A DNA stretch of 64,000 nucleotides from Fibrobacter sp. (GCA_024399015.1 JAKSIC010000010.1:33389-97388), one strand, 5' to 3'. Shown: positions 43,001 to 53,643, counted from the first letter of the stretch. Translations and numbers: made by a program. The notes: a model not told the origin generated them from the sequence alone.

Positions 43001-44622
43001 TAATGAACCTCGTAAACCTTTCTAACCTTGACCTTGTAGCCACTCTTGTGAACGACTTCAATATCGACACGGCTAACAGAGCTACGCTTCAAATTCACAG
43101 GGATCTGGTAATCCAGGTTTTGAATCTGAGATGTTGTTTCCTGCAATATAACATTTCCGTTCAGCTTTACAACGACCTTGTACAAATGACTAGGATCATT
43201 TTCAACCGTACGAATTCTGAACTGCAACGTTCTGGGAATGTAATTCGGGTCAGAGTTTGCATCAGGAGGTTGAGGCGGCACATTGAGAACTTCTCTTGCA
43301 GCACCGACAATGTCCACGTTGAAACGTTTTGCAGGATAGCAGCCCATGGTCTTTTCAACTTCGGCCTTGTTGCCAGCCTGGTCTTCGACCTTCACCACAT
43401 AGTTATGGACACCATTCTTCAGTTTAAGTCTCTGCTGTACGTTACGGGTGATGGCGTCTTCAGAAGCCTGGGAACCATCAGCATAAACGGAGAGGATAGC
43501 AGCATCGCCCTGCATTTCGCCCACGGAGAGGTTTGCAACACAGCGGAGGGAGTCGTAAGAAGGAATTGCCACAGTCGGAATCTTGGTGTTCACGTCAAGG
43601 CAAGCCTTGTTGACGTGAAGGTCAATCGTCTTGGAATCCTTGACGCCAGCACCTGCGAAAGAGACCTTTGCCTTGGTTGCAGTCCAAAGACCATTTTCAT
43701 CGTTAATCACAACCTTATGTGCAAAGGAGTGAACATTGCCGTCGGCAGCGCGAACCAAGTTGTCAGACTGGTAACCACCAATATTCACCACCAAGGAAGC
43801 GGTTTCATCAGTAGTCCTGTAGAAGCCTTCCACCATCAGGCCCTGGTCGCAGATTTCAACCGGGGAAATCGTGGAAACGGAGAAACTATTCATAGGAACA
43901 GCAGCGGCAGCGGTTTCTGCTTCAGCTTTCAGAGTTTCCTGGAAGGAGATGTCAGCCTGCTTAACTTCTTCGATAAGTTCAGCCATGGGCTTCTTGGATT
44001 CATTCAAGAGCTTTTCGAGCTTCTTGGCAAAGCGGGCGTTACCAGAAGATGCAAGTTTTACAACAACCAGAGAGTCCTTACCGAAGGTGGTTTCACCTGC
44101 GACAATGGAAACAGGTTCAGTCTTGCCTTCCGGGGTAATTTCCAGCTTACCAGTCTTCAAGCCTGCGAAGAACACACCTTCACCACCAACATAACCTTCA
44201 GTACCGCGGATAGATGCTGTTGCGGTTCCTGTCTTGAAGAGGAACTTGGAGTTCTTGTCCTGAAGCTTATGGACAGCAAAGTTGATGTGGCCTTTCTTGA
44301 TATCGAACTTAGTTTCAAAGCCACCCTGACCATTAGGTTCCAAAAGGTTGGACATTTCCACTTCAGCATTTTCCGCAATGGTAATGGTACTACCATCGGG
44401 CAAACCGAAAATAACTTCAGATTCCATGCCGGTACGAACCTTATCGGACTGGTAGATATTTGCACCCACACGAAGGGCTGACCATTCGGTTTGTTTTGCC
44501 TTCATTCGGTCCACAGTACCCAATGCAGAACGGACCTTACCTGCAGCGGAGGCAGAGAAGGCCAGAGAAGGTGCCAGAGCCATAACGGCAGCGATATGTA
44601 CAAAAGAGAATTTGCCGAACAT
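43000..44622 (-). CDS. Secreted FecR-domain protein
   Basis: The 540-residue protein starts with a signal peptide (cleaved near residue 26) and has a FecR domain at about 28-165 (GANIYQSDKVRTGMESEVI, then LPDGSTITIAENAEVEM, and FLFKTGTATASIRGTEGYV). A helical stretch (200-240) follows, then beta-rich Ig-like repeats (about 245-540) with ANLSVGEMQGDAAILSV and GVHNYVVKVEDQAGNKAEV. No membrane anchor and no FecI sigma factor or TonB receptor gene is nearby, so it is not a classical iron-dicitrate regulator; it resembles secreted FecR proteins that join surface assemblies. GAGGTTCT precedes the ATG. It leads the FecR-barrel-nfo unit. Confidence 0.8.
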   Translation of the reverse strand: MFGKFSFVHIAAVMALAPSLAFSASAAGKVRSALGTVDRMKAKQTEWSALRVGANIYQSDKVRTGMESEVIFGLPDGSTITIAENAEVEMSNLLEPNGQGGFETKFDIKKGHINFAVHKLQDKNSKFLFKTGTATASIRGTEGYVGGEGVFFAGLKTGKLEITPEGKTEPVSIVAGETTFGKDSLVVVKLASSGNARFAKKLEKLLNESKKPMAELIEEVKQADISFQETLKAEAETAAAAVPMNSFSVSTISPVEICDQGLMVEGFYRTTDETASLVVNIGGYQSDNLVRAADGNVHSFAHKVVINDENGLWTATKAKVSFAGAGVKDSKTIDLHVNKACLDVNTKIPTVAIPSYDSLRCVANLSVGEMQGDAAILSVYADGSQASEDAITRNVQQRLKLKNGVHNYVVKVEDQAGNKAEVEKTMGCYPAKRFNVDIVGAAREVLNVPPQPPDANSDPNYIPRTLQFRIRTVENDPSHLYKVVVKLNGNVILQETTSQIQNLDYQIPVNLKRSSVSRVDIEVVHKSGYKVKVRKVYEVH

Positions 44623-44710
44623 AGAACCTCGACTACTTTATATATACCGAAAATATGCTTTTTTCAGCCTAAAAGGGGATTTTTTTTACCCTTGGTGATA
44701 TAAATCAATC

Positions 44711-45037
44711 CTAGCCACCAGCCAATTTTACGGTGTAGCCACATTTCTCCAACTCGGCTTTAAGGATGTTTCGCTTGTCGCCCTGAATTTCAATGGCAAA
44801 ATCCTTTACAGAGCCTCCAACACCGCACTTTTGCTTCAGTTTGCGGGCCAATTCCTTAAGATCATCTTCATCCAGAGGAACACCTGTAACAACACTGGCC
44901 ATTTTGCCGCCGCCAAGGCGCTTCAGCTGGATTCTGACAACACCATCACCCTGGGGGCGTTCTGCCTTAGGCTTTTCAGGCTTAATGCGGCCAACTCCCG
45001 TGGAATACACAAGCGTAGAACGTTCTTCAATACCCAT
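44711..45037 (-). CDS. SUI1/YciH family translation factor
   Basis: The 108-residue protein belongs to the SUI1/eIF1 fold (bacterial YciH), with GVVRIQLKRLGGGKMASVVTG (about 33-53), LKQKCGVGGSVKDFAIEIQG (68-87) and a final GYTVKLAGG. In enterobacteria YciH has been linked to start-codon fidelity and stress-time inhibition of initiation. Length is typical. It lies between the giant cadherin gene, from which it is cut off by a terminator, and the FecR gene 89 bases downstream; GAGGTAAAT precedes the ATG. Confidence 0.9.
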   Translation of the reverse strand: MGIEERSTLVYSTGVGRIKPEKPKAERPQGDGVVRIQLKRLGGGKMASVVTGVPLDEDDLKELARKLKQKCGVGGSVKDFAIEIQGDKRNILKAELEKCGYTVKLAGG

Positions 45038-45067
45038 ATTTACCTCAATTTAACACATAAAAAATAA

Positions 45068-45097
45068 TAAAGGACCTGCTTTTACGCAGGCCCTTTT
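45068..45097 (-). terminator. Terminator of the cadherin-repeat gene
   Basis: Minus-strand AAAAGGGCCTGC-GTAAAA-GCAGGTCCTTT then ATTATTTTTT, 23 bases after the cadherin gene stop. Confidence 0.85.
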
Positions 45098-45119
45098 ATT
45101 CGTTTATTTGAAGATTTGG

Positions 45120-48100
45120 TTACTTATCGCGGGGGCGCTTGTAACCGAAGGTCTTCAGCAGCTGATCGTCGTTCTTGATAACGTCACCCTTCTTCGGGCT
45201 AGCGCCATCGTTAACCGGCGGCAGAGAGCACTTCAGCTTAGAACGGAGCTTCACTTCAACCTTGTAGACGTAGGAACCGGAAGCCAGCAAGCGGCCGTCA
45301 TCAGTAGTCACGTCGCCATCCTTGTTAGGCTTCATTTCGAAGAACATCTTCACCATGCCAGCTTCGTTGGTATAATCAGGTTCGTTCAGATCCTGAGCGA
45401 AGTGGTAGTAGTTCACAAAGCCGCCCAAAGTGGTGTAAACCCAGATCTTCACATCCATCTTGGTATCGTAAAGAGTGACCTTGCTCGGATCGGAACCGAT
45501 TTCGAAGCCGTCTTCACAGTATTCCTTGACGAATTCCTCAACAGTGGGCTTTTCACCATTGTTAGCGTCCACACCATCCAGCGGGATACGGCCTTCGGAG
45601 TTCATGAGGTCATCAAGAGTTGCGAGACCGCTGATGACACCAGTATTGATACCATCCATCTTGGCGTCTTCATCAGTCTGCTTTACAACCGGCAGTTTGA
45701 TATCCAGAGCCAAGGTCGGGCCAAGGTGATACGGGCTGTCTACGTTAGGATACGGAGTTTCACCGCTACCTTCCTTAGGCTTGCCCTTGCCACCAACCAA
45801 GGTTTCCTTTTCAGCGCCAGTGGTCGGGTTCATGATGCTTACAGAGTAAGTCTGGCCTTCCTTCGGCGGATTTTCAGCATAGTATTCTTCAACCTTTTCG
45901 CGAGTAACTTCAGTTACCGGCTGTTCAACAGCAATTTCAATGGTCTTGCTGTTCTTCATGATGATGAATACGGTATCAGAAGATTCGTTACCGGCCTTGT
46001 CACGGTAGAAGCGAACAATAGCGTTCAGACCCTTTTCAAGACCCTGGGTAATCAAGGTATCCTGTTCGATTCCGTTAACAGTCCACTTCACGTTGATAAA
46101 GTTGGAGCTGACAACTTCAATCTTCTTGCTCTTAGTCGGGTTGAGGATTTCAACCTTCGGGCCAACCTGGTCAAGAACCACAAATACGGACTTGGTTGCA
46201 GAGTTGCCAAACTTGTTAACGTAAGTGTAGGAAACTTCGTAACCGATATCGCCATCTTCATTCTTGACAAAGTTGCCTTCATCATCGATCACATAGCGGA
46301 CATCGACTGCATTGCCCTTATCCTTATAGCTATAGGAAACAGCGTAGGTACCAACAGCATCCTGAGCCATTCCAGAAGAGGAGCCTGCTTCGGCCTTAGT
46401 CAACTTACCGCCAGAAGTCATGTTCAGTACTTCACCGGTAATGGCGTCGGCCTGGTAGGAAACTTCAACTTCCTTGCCGTTAATCGTGGTGGTGTAAGAA
46501 ACAGTGATAACCTGGATTTTTTCAACCTCGCCATCTTCGCCAACAACTTCAGTCTTGGTTTCTTCGCCCTTGTTGTTGGTGTTATAGGAAATCTTCACAG
46601 GGAACTTTTCACCATTGATGGTCACGGTATCCATATAGGAAACGATAACCTGATCCTTTCCAGTAACCTTGAACTTCGTTGTTTCAACATCGCTGCCGTC
46701 GCGAAGAGTGATCTTTTCAGCAGCAATATTGTTGATGTTCTTCATGGTCTTTTCAGGAACAGTCACAGCAGTATCCAGTTCAAGATCAACGGTAAACTTC
46801 TTGTTCACACCAGAGGCGGTATCAAGAATGGAAACCGTGATTTCCTTTTCCGGATTGTTCACGTAAATCGTGGTGTCACTCTTGTCGGTTTCTTCCACAA
46901 TTGTATAGACGTTTTCTGCACTGACCTTGGCCTTTTCTGCATAGACCTTCACCACCGGAGTAGAGCTACTGTAGTAGATAACTACGGTATCGCAACCTTC
47001 GTAGTCCTTGGTTCTATCCCAGAAGCAACGTTCGATAACGTTCGGGCCATCCACCAATGTGGTGTCGGATTCATACTTCTTACCGTCTTCAAGCCATGTA
47101 ATGTGCTTTTCAGGAACGTTGGTGTAGATGGTATCAGGCTTCTTCCACAAGGAATCCGGATCGTCAACCTGGATGATTTCAACGATAGTGGATTCTACAA
47201 CGTTAATCACCTTGATGACCACATTTGCGGTATCGTAGAACTCGCCATCATAGATACGAACCTGACGTACGTAGCTCGGGATAGCTTCGTAATCCAAGCC
47301 ACGCAGCAACTTTGCAGAACCATCCTCAAGGAAGTCGAAGGTATCCTTGACAGAAACCATTTCGTAGGTCAGCTGGTTGAATGCGTCATTGAACTTATCA
47401 GGATCGTAACCAACCACCTTACCGAAGATAGTATCCACGGCAGCAGCTTCGCTGACATACAGGATGGTGTCATTCAGAACAGGAGCTTCGTTCACATCAA
47501 GGATCTTGATAATCACCGGCTTAACGCTGGAAGTAGCACCTTCTGCGTCAGTTACATCCACGTAGATCTTGTATTCATTCTTGGTTTCATAGTCAAGAAT
47601 AGCACCAGTCTTTACCAGCACAGAGCCATCGGCTTCGACGCCAAATTCATCGGATGCGCGAGACAGGTTGAAGGTGAAGGTTGTCGGACCATCAGGATCT
47701 TCTGCATCAAGCATTCCAACAAGGGTACCACCCTTGGAATTTTCAGCAACTTCCAAGGTATCAGTGGTCACGTACGGATCTTCGTTTTCGTTCAGGAGAT
47801 CGATGTACATGTTCTTGATGACAGACAGGGAGTCGCCATTGGAGTCAGTAACCTTGGTCTTCAGCACGAACGTGGTCTTGCCATTCTTCTTGTATTCTTC
47901 ATAGTCCATGTCGAAGTTAGCGAAGATTTCGCCACGCTTATTCATGGTGAAGAGAGCGGTGTCACCACCAACAGCTTCGAAGTAATGCTTGGTGAATACA
48001 GCTGCAGTATCCAAGTCTCCGGCTTCAACAATACCGTCCAACTTGTAGTCTGCACCGCGGTTTTCATACAGTTCGAAATACTGTTCTTCCAAGGTCGGAG

Positions 48101-51100
48101 TTTCGTTATCATCATTGACGGTGATAATTACCTTGGCGGTATCGCGCAAGTTGCTCTTGTCGGTTACGATGACCAAGACTTCATAATGAGCCAAAGTTTC
48201 GTGGTCAAGGCCAGCATTTTCTTCAACCTTGATGACAGCCTTGTTGTCGGCATAGGAAACCTTGAACTGGCTGCTTACAGAACCATCAAGGTTCTTCAAT
48301 TCGTAAACCAGCCTTTCATTTTCATCCTTGTCATCTGCAGAAAGTTCACCAACGACGGTTCCTTCCAGAGCATTTTCAAGTACGTCGAATTCGTAATCAT
48401 CCTGGGGGAATTTCGGCGGTTCCGGAACATCTTCGATATTGATGGTAATCAAGGATGTTGCGCTCAAAGGCTTGTCTTCCTTAGAGGGGTCAGCATGGTC
48501 GGTTACAGTCAACTTGAGGTAGTAAACCTTGCCCTTGGTTTCGTAATCGAAGGTAACACCACTCTTAACAGAAATCTTGCCCGTAGACTTGTTGATGGTA
48601 AAGAAATCAGAACCCTTAGTTTCTACACCACCAACAATGGTATCGGAGATTTCGTAAATCAGGTCGCTGAAGTAGTCGTTAAGGATATCCTTATCGGAAG
48701 CACCAGTAACTGAACCAATCAAAGTATCCTTAGTTGCCAATTCAGAAATCGTGAATTCCTGATCACCAACGTAAGGCGTTTCGTTGACGTCAATTACCTT
48801 GATGGTTATGGTTGCTGTAGCTGTCAGCACAGAGTCATTAGGAGTACCATCATCAGAGACTTGAACCTTAATTGTATACGGTTTAGTTATGCTTTCAAAA
48901 TTAAGTTCCTTCCTTGTAGTGATATTACCCTCAATATCGACCGCAAATTCAGAGGAAGATCCAACCAGTTTGTATGTCAAATTTTCATTGTCACCGAAAT
49001 CCGGATCCGTAGCAACAACTTTACCAACAAATTCGCCCTGTTTCTTGTGTTCCTTAACTTCAAAGGTTTCGGCCTTCAAAACCGGGGATTCATTGATATC
49101 GCCAATTTCAATATGAACAACTGCGGTATCATACAGGTAACCATCAGAAACCACAACAGTTACGTCATAAGTAGGCGGAACATCTTTTTCATCTACAGAT
49201 TCGTAATTAAGGACATTCTTTTCAGGAACAGTAATGACACCATCTTCGCTCACAGCAAAGAAGCCCGAAGGATCATCAAGCAAAGAGAAATGGAGCTGAT
49301 TGTATTTTTCATCAGCATCATCATCAAATGCTATCAAAGAATCCACAAAAGCGTTTTCCGGGTTGTGTTCATTAATGGAGAACCAGAATTCGTCATCATC
49401 AAAGTAAGGAGGTTCGTTAACATCGGTAACGATAACTTTGACTGTAGCAGTATCCTTAAGACCACCGGCATCAACAACAACAACCTTCAAAATATACTCC
49501 GGCTTAGTGTCATAATCCAAAGCATACTTAACCTTCAAAACACCTTCGGCCTTAGTTGTACTACTCTTGAAATCATCTGTCGGAATTTCAACACCATCTT
49601 TGATGATATTTTGGGACAGAATTGAATAAGTTAAACCACTCGTTTGATTTCCAACTTCCGGATCAACAGCCTTCCACTGCAAAACAGTCTTATTTACAGC
49701 AGTTTTTTCAGAAATAGTAATGGTCGTGTCAGCAAGTACCGGCGGTTCATTAACATTTCCAATTCGAATGTTAACAACAGCCGTTGAATCCAGGCTGGGA
49801 TCACCATTATCAGCAATTTTCACAGTCAAGCTATAAGATTTCTTGGTTTCATAATCCAAAGCTTTAGACTTGGCTACAGTTACAGCACCAGTCGTTTTAT
49901 TGATTGCAAAGAGATCAGCGCCTTCTTCAGAAGGATCATCCCAAGTGTATGTCAACTGATTAAAGTTCTTGTTGTACTTATCAGGATCCTGACCAACAAC
50001 AACGCAGTTACCAGAAACATCGTCGCCATACAGTTCCAAGGCAGTTCCTGCAGTGGAATTTTCAGGAACGGTACAATCAATACCTTCAGCCCAAGGAGTT
50101 TCGTTAATGTCAATAACCTTGATGGTCACGGGCACAGAATCCTTGAGAGGCTTGGTAGCATCGTTATCAGTTACGTAGGCCATCATGGTGTATACGGAAT
50201 CAACTTCGTAATCCAGGGAGACCTTGGTAGAAATTGCACCAGTCTTTGCATCGATAGAGAACTTGCCAGAAGCATCTGTCAAAGCTCCTTCAGCAAAGCT
50301 ATAAGAAAGAGTGGTCTTGAAGTCAACGTCGGTTGCATGAACCTCGCCCACCTTAACAATATCCACCTGATGTTCCTTCACGGAGAAGGAGTATTCAGTT
50401 TCATCAAAATGGGGCGGTTCATTCACATTGGTAATGCGAACGCGGATAACGATGGTATCAGCAAGGCTAAGTGCAGGAACCTTCGCATTGTCGCGAACTT
50501 CAATCAGCATATTGTAAGTGGAGTCGGCTTCGTAGTTGAGCTTGGAAGCGCCCGTACTTGTGAGGCTGAGGACTCCGCTGGTGCTGTCGCTATTCATCTT
50601 GATGCTGAACATAGAGGACACGTTGGCATCCACTTCATCAGCGCTACCCAGCTTACAATCCTTTTCAGTACAATCAAGCAACTTAAGCTGCAACTGGTGA
50701 TAGCCGGACTTATCAAGAACGCTCTTGAAGTCGGGATCACTGAAGTTGAAGGTCAAGATTTCACCAGCAGCAGCGTTTTCCGGAATGGAAACGAAGTTGG
50801 TCTGATAGTAGAACTTGTCCTGTTCAAAGGCAGGATCTTCGTTGATGTCCACAACAGTGATGGTCACCTTGACGGAATCGTACAAACCATCGACATCAGT
50901 AGCATAAGCCCAGAGTTCATACTTATCAAGTTTTTCATAGTTCAAGGAATCCGGATTTCTTGTAGAAATCACGCCGGAAGACAACAGATAGAATGCAGAA
51001 TCATCTACAGCAGGCGTGATAAACTTATAGGAGTAAGTAATCTTGCCCTGGTCTGCAGCATCTACATCGGAGGCACTAATCGTTTCGAGAAGGGAATCTC

Positions 51101-53312
51101 TCTTGGAATGTTCTACAGCAACAAGATCATACTTGTCTTCATCAAACTTTGGCTTTTCGTTTTCATCAATCAACTTGATGGTTACGTAAGCGGAATCATT
51201 GAGTTCACCGTCAGTCACATAAACACGAATCTTATGTTCCTTCTGTGTTTCGTAGTCCAAAGCACTAACGAGAACCAAGGAATCCTTGACTGCACCAATC
51301 AAATTGAAGTGAGAGTCGCCTTCACCAGCAACAACGCCGTAGGTCAACTTGTCGTTTTCAACATCGGTACCGACCAGCTGCAGCAAGATGGAATCCACCG
51401 GTGTATTTTCACGAATGGTGATGGTGGTATCGTTCAATACCGGAGCGTCGTTTACCGGTTTTACATCGATGTAAATCTTACAGCTTTCGGAACGGACACC
51501 ATGACGATTTTCCTTTGCGCCCACTTCAATTGCGTAGACCAAAGAGTCATAGTGTGTACCATATTCATTAAGAGCCGGCTGATAACGAGTGTCCTTAAGA
51601 ATTCCCTTGGGAATCGGACGATACTTCACACCATCTGCCAAAACAGTTTCACCATAAATGGTCAGGCCCTGAACCGGAGTTTCGATAATGGGAACAATGT
51701 AGTCAACAGTAAGCGGAGTAACGCTGTCATGCTGATATGCCGGCATATTGAAATTGAAGAACAAGGAATCGTCTTCATTCATGACCAAAGTAGTATCAAA
51801 GCAAACCGGCTTCTTATCATCATCGATAATGGTGATGGGCAAGGTACCTTCACGCTTATCACCGTTAAACACGGCACCATCCATATCAAAAATGAAGATG
51901 GAGAAAGATTCATCATTTTCGATTATCATGTCATCATTGACATACAAGGAAATGGGATCAGCGAGCTCCTGTTCCCCGACGTTCACCACGGCCGTATTGT
52001 AGCTTGCCTTATTATCAGCCCCGCCGCAAAGAACAAAGTCGCCCTTACCAGACACGATGTCGTTTGCATTTGCGCGAATATTACCTTCAGCCAAACCTGC
52101 TTCAGGATCTCCATCAAACAAGAAGCAATACTTGAATTCGACTTTGGCATCGGTTTTCTTAGTCAAGTAGATGTTAAGGTTTTGAGCACCGCTCTCACCT
52201 TCAAGCAAATCCCCCATACGAGTCGGGTCCGGCTTAGCAGGATCGAAGGGAACAAAGTGGAATCCGTTACCATCAAACTGGTCACCAATGTAGATTTCAT
52301 TTGCAATCAACTGGCCAGCAAATTTCATTTGGTTCTCTGCAGTGATCTTACCTGTACTAATAAAAGAACCCTGAATTTCAGCATAGTCAGATTGAATAGT
52401 TAAATCATGCGGGACATAAATAAGCAAGTTACCCGCATAATCATCATTGCTCTGGACCTTAGGATCAACAACAGTGGTATATGTATTTGAGGAATAGTCA
52501 TACACAGAACCTTCGCCCACATAAACAACCTTCAATGTAACACGGCGGAAGAGCTGGGTCATTTCCTTCACAAAAATGCGAGTTAAACGACCTCCAGCAG
52601 GCATACGGACATAAAGTGCCGAGTTTTCTTCACCGAAATGCATGTAGTCCATATAAAGATCATACATTCCTTCCCCAGAAGGAATATCAAGGTACCTAGT
52701 TTCTCGTGTAGGAACATTAAGACCACTTCTGTAAGAATGCTCACCAGTCAAAACAGGAATAGACAAATCGTTCTTTGCTTCAATCACCTTCTTCGGATCG
52801 CATTCTCCAGTCAAAGGATTACCGGGAACCAAAAGACCGTTTGCATTATTAATACCGGTTTCAGTAATCGAGTTGGAGGCGTTCAAGCAGTTGGTGCCAT
52901 GGAATTCATTACCTTCGTACTGAGAGGCATTCATAGAACCCTGGACACGGGTCGGGCCTGTGGTGAACTTGGTAATCTTAGCATTGCCGTCGAATCGGAT
53001 ATCACGACCAGAAACGATAGGACCACCCAAAGACAGTTTTTCACCACGCACTGTTATATCACCGGTAGCTGTACCGGTGGCGCCAGTCTTGTCCGTGAGT
53101 TCAACACGAGACCCCAGGGATACCCCTTCGGTACCCCAGATTTTGAAACGCATCAAGTAATTCCAGTAAGACTGCTGGATATCCTGGTCCTGACTGACAG
53201 GGGAATTAAAATGCAACGGGCGAACGTCGGCAGCCAGAGAGGGGACTACCACAGCAAGAGCGATTGCCAATGAGCTGGCAACATGCTTAAAAACGTCTTT
53301 TCCAAACCACAT
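45120..53312 (-). CDS. Giant secreted protein with Calx-beta and 13 cadherin-like repeats
   Basis: The 2730-residue protein has a signal peptide (cleavage near 28, SLAADV), an N-terminal beta-rich region (30-400), a Calx-beta-like module (about 410-530; NDDMIIENDESFSIFIFDMD), and then about 13 cadherin-like repeats of roughly 109 residues (about 618-2037), each closed by a DVNEPP-type calcium motif and carrying a LDYE segment. The remaining 700 residues are other Ig-like modules and a unique C-terminal domain (about 2500-2730) without the usual type IX tail or LPxTG. GGAGATGG precedes the ATG. Calcium-dependent adhesion, perhaps to fibre or neighbouring cells, is the likely role. Repeats differ enough that recent duplication is not evident. 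Confidence 0.85.
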   Translation of the reverse strand: MWFGKDVFKHVASSLAIALAVVVPSLAADVRPLHFNSPVSQDQDIQQSYWNYLMRFKIWGTEGVSLGSRVELTDKTGATGTATGDITVRGEKLSLGGPIVSGRDIRFDGNAKITKFTTGPTRVQGSMNASQYEGNEFHGTNCLNASNSITETGINNANGLLVPGNPLTGECDPKKVIEAKNDLSIPVLTGEHSYRSGLNVPTRETRYLDIPSGEGMYDLYMDYMHFGEENSALYVRMPAGGRLTRIFVKEMTQLFRRVTLKVVYVGEGSVYDYSSNTYTTVVDPKVQSNDDYAGNLLIYVPHDLTIQSDYAEIQGSFISTGKITAENQMKFAGQLIANEIYIGDQFDGNGFHFVPFDPAKPDPTRMGDLLEGESGAQNLNIYLTKKTDAKVEFKYCFLFDGDPEAGLAEGNIRANANDIVSGKGDFVLCGGADNKASYNTAVVNVGEQELADPISLYVNDDMIIENDESFSIFIFDMDGAVFNGDKREGTLPITIIDDDKKPVCFDTTLVMNEDDSLFFNFNMPAYQHDSVTPLTVDYIVPIIETPVQGLTIYGETVLADGVKYRPIPKGILKDTRYQPALNEYGTHYDSLVYAIEVGAKENRHGVRSESCKIYIDVKPVNDAPVLNDTTITIRENTPVDSILLQLVGTDVENDKLTYGVVAGEGDSHFNLIGAVKDSLVLVSALDYETQKEHKIRVYVTDGELNDSAYVTIKLIDENEKPKFDEDKYDLVAVEHSKRDSLLETISASDVDAADQGKITYSYKFITPAVDDSAFYLLSSGVISTRNPDSLNYEKLDKYELWAYATDVDGLYDSVKVTITVVDINEDPAFEQDKFYYQTNFVSIPENAAAGEILTFNFSDPDFKSVLDKSGYHQLQLKLLDCTEKDCKLGSADEVDANVSSMFSIKMNSDSTSGVLSLTSTGASKLNYEADSTYNMLIEVRDNAKVPALSLADTIVIRVRITNVNEPPHFDETEYSFSVKEHQVDIVKVGEVHATDVDFKTTLSYSFAEGALTDASGKFSIDAKTGAISTKVSLDYEVDSVYTMMAYVTDNDATKPLKDSVPVTIKVIDINETPWAEGIDCTVPENSTAGTALELYGDDVSGNCVVVGQDPDKYNKNFNQLTYTWDDPSEEGADLFAINKTTGAVTVAKSKALDYETKKSYSLTVKIADNGDPSLDSTAVVNIRIGNVNEPPVLADTTITISEKTAVNKTVLQWKAVDPEVGNQTSGLTYSILSQNIIKDGVEIPTDDFKSSTTKAEGVLKVKYALDYDTKPEYILKVVVVDAGGLKDTATVKVIVTDVNEPPYFDDDEFWFSINEHNPENAFVDSLIAFDDDADEKYNQLHFSLLDDPSGFFAVSEDGVITVPEKNVLNYESVDEKDVPPTYDVTVVVSDGYLYDTAVVHIEIGDINESPVLKAETFEVKEHKKQGEFVGKVVATDPDFGDNENLTYKLVGSSSEFAVDIEGNITTRKELNFESITKPYTIKVQVSDDGTPNDSVLTATATITIKVIDVNETPYVGDQEFTISELATKDTLIGSVTGASDKDILNDYFSDLIYEISDTIVGGVETKGSDFFTINKSTGKISVKSGVTFDYETKGKVYYLKLTVTDHADPSKEDKPLSATSLITINIEDVPEPPKFPQDDYEFDVLENALEGTVVGELSADDKDENERLVYELKNLDGSVSSQFKVSYADNKAVIKVEENAGLDHETLAHYEVLVIVTDKSNLRDTAKVIITVNDDNETPTLEEQYFELYENRGADYKLDGIVEAGDLDTAAVFTKHYFEAVGGDTALFTMNKRGEIFANFDMDYEEYKKNGKTTFVLKTKVTDSNGDSLSVIKNMYIDLLNENEDPYVTTDTLEVAENSKGGTLVGMLDAEDPDGPTTFTFNLSRASDEFGVEADGSVLVKTGAILDYETKNEYKIYVDVTDAEGATSSVKPVIIKILDVNEAPVLNDTILYVSEAAAVDTIFGKVVGYDPDKFNDAFNQLTYEMVSVKDTFDFLEDGSAKLLRGLDYEAIPSYVRQVRIYDGEFYDTANVVIKVINVVESTIVEIIQVDDPDSLWKKPDTIYTNVPEKHITWLEDGKKYESDTTLVDGPNVIERCFWDRTKDYEGCDTVVIYYSSSTPVVKVYAEKAKVSAENVYTIVEETDKSDTTIYVNNPEKEITVSILDTASGVNKKFTVDLELDTAVTVPEKTMKNINNIAAEKITLRDGSDVETTKFKVTGKDQVIVSYMDTVTINGEKFPVKISYNTNNKGEETKTEVVGEDGEVEKIQVITVSYTTTINGKEVEVSYQADAITGEVLNMTSGGKLTKAEAGSSSGMAQDAVGTYAVSYSYKDKGNAVDVRYVIDDEGNFVKNEDGDIGYEVSYTYVNKFGNSATKSVFVVLDQVGPKVEILNPTKSKKIEVVSSNFINVKWTVNGIEQDTLITQGLEKGLNAIVRFYRDKAGNESSDTVFIIMKNSKTIEIAVEQPVTEVTREKVEEYYAENPPKEGQTYSVSIMNPTTGAEKETLVGGKGKPKEGSGETPYPNVDSPYHLGPTLALDIKLPVVKQTDEDAKMDGINTGVISGLATLDDLMNSEGRIPLDGVDANNGEKPTVEEFVKEYCEDGFEIGSDPSKVTLYDTKMDVKIWVYTTLGGFVNYYHFAQDLNEPDYTNEAGMVKMFFEMKPNKDGDVTTDDGRLLASGSYVYKVEVKLRSKLKCSLPPVNDGASPKKGDVIKNDDQLLKTFGYKRPRDK

Positions 53313-53643
53313 AAATCCATCTCCAAATGGTCTAGTGTGCTATTAAAGAACCTTTATTTCCAACCCATACAAATGGAAAGGTAGAAAACCTTACCATTTT
53401 CTGCCGCAAAAGATACTAAAAAAAGGTTACACGGGCAACCAACGGTTAACAAGTTGTTAACAAAACCGTCTTTTTTCGCTAAATAATGACAAAAAACACG
53501 TTTTTTTGCAAAAATCTCATGTAAAATCTTTTGAACAACATAATTTGTAACCAAAAGTTTACTTTGTGTTGTAAAATTTCGAATATATACTTACGGCCCA
53601 AAATTCAAAATTCGGCTTTTTTCTGGCATTTTGAGGGAATCCC
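53313..53643. other. AT-rich intergenic stretch between cadherin gene and SRP RNA
   Basis: About 330 bases without a supportable gene. It holds the leader and presumably the promoter of the minus-strand cadherin gene, several A/T tracts and no clear repeat. A small minus-strand frame (53354-53554) has no ribosome binding site and looks spurious. Confidence 0.5.

Noticed and set aside
43000..44622. FecI/FecR/FecA-type iron signalling
   Set aside because: No sigma factor or TonB receptor is present, and the FecR protein has a cleavable signal peptide instead of a membrane anchor.
45108..48713. 1201-codon plus-strand frame, with others at 48861-49625 and 50337-52403
   Set aside because: All lie opposite the cadherin-repeat gene and arise from its biased codon use; no ribosome binding sites or recognisable domains.
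45120..53312. CRISPR array or recent tandem duplication in the repeat-rich region
   Set aside because: Repeats are at protein level only (about 109 residues) and diverged; there are no short identical DNA repeats with spacers.
53354..53554. 66-codon minus-strand frame upstream of the cadherin gene
   Set aside because: No ribosome binding site, AT-rich leader region, and no protein-like features.
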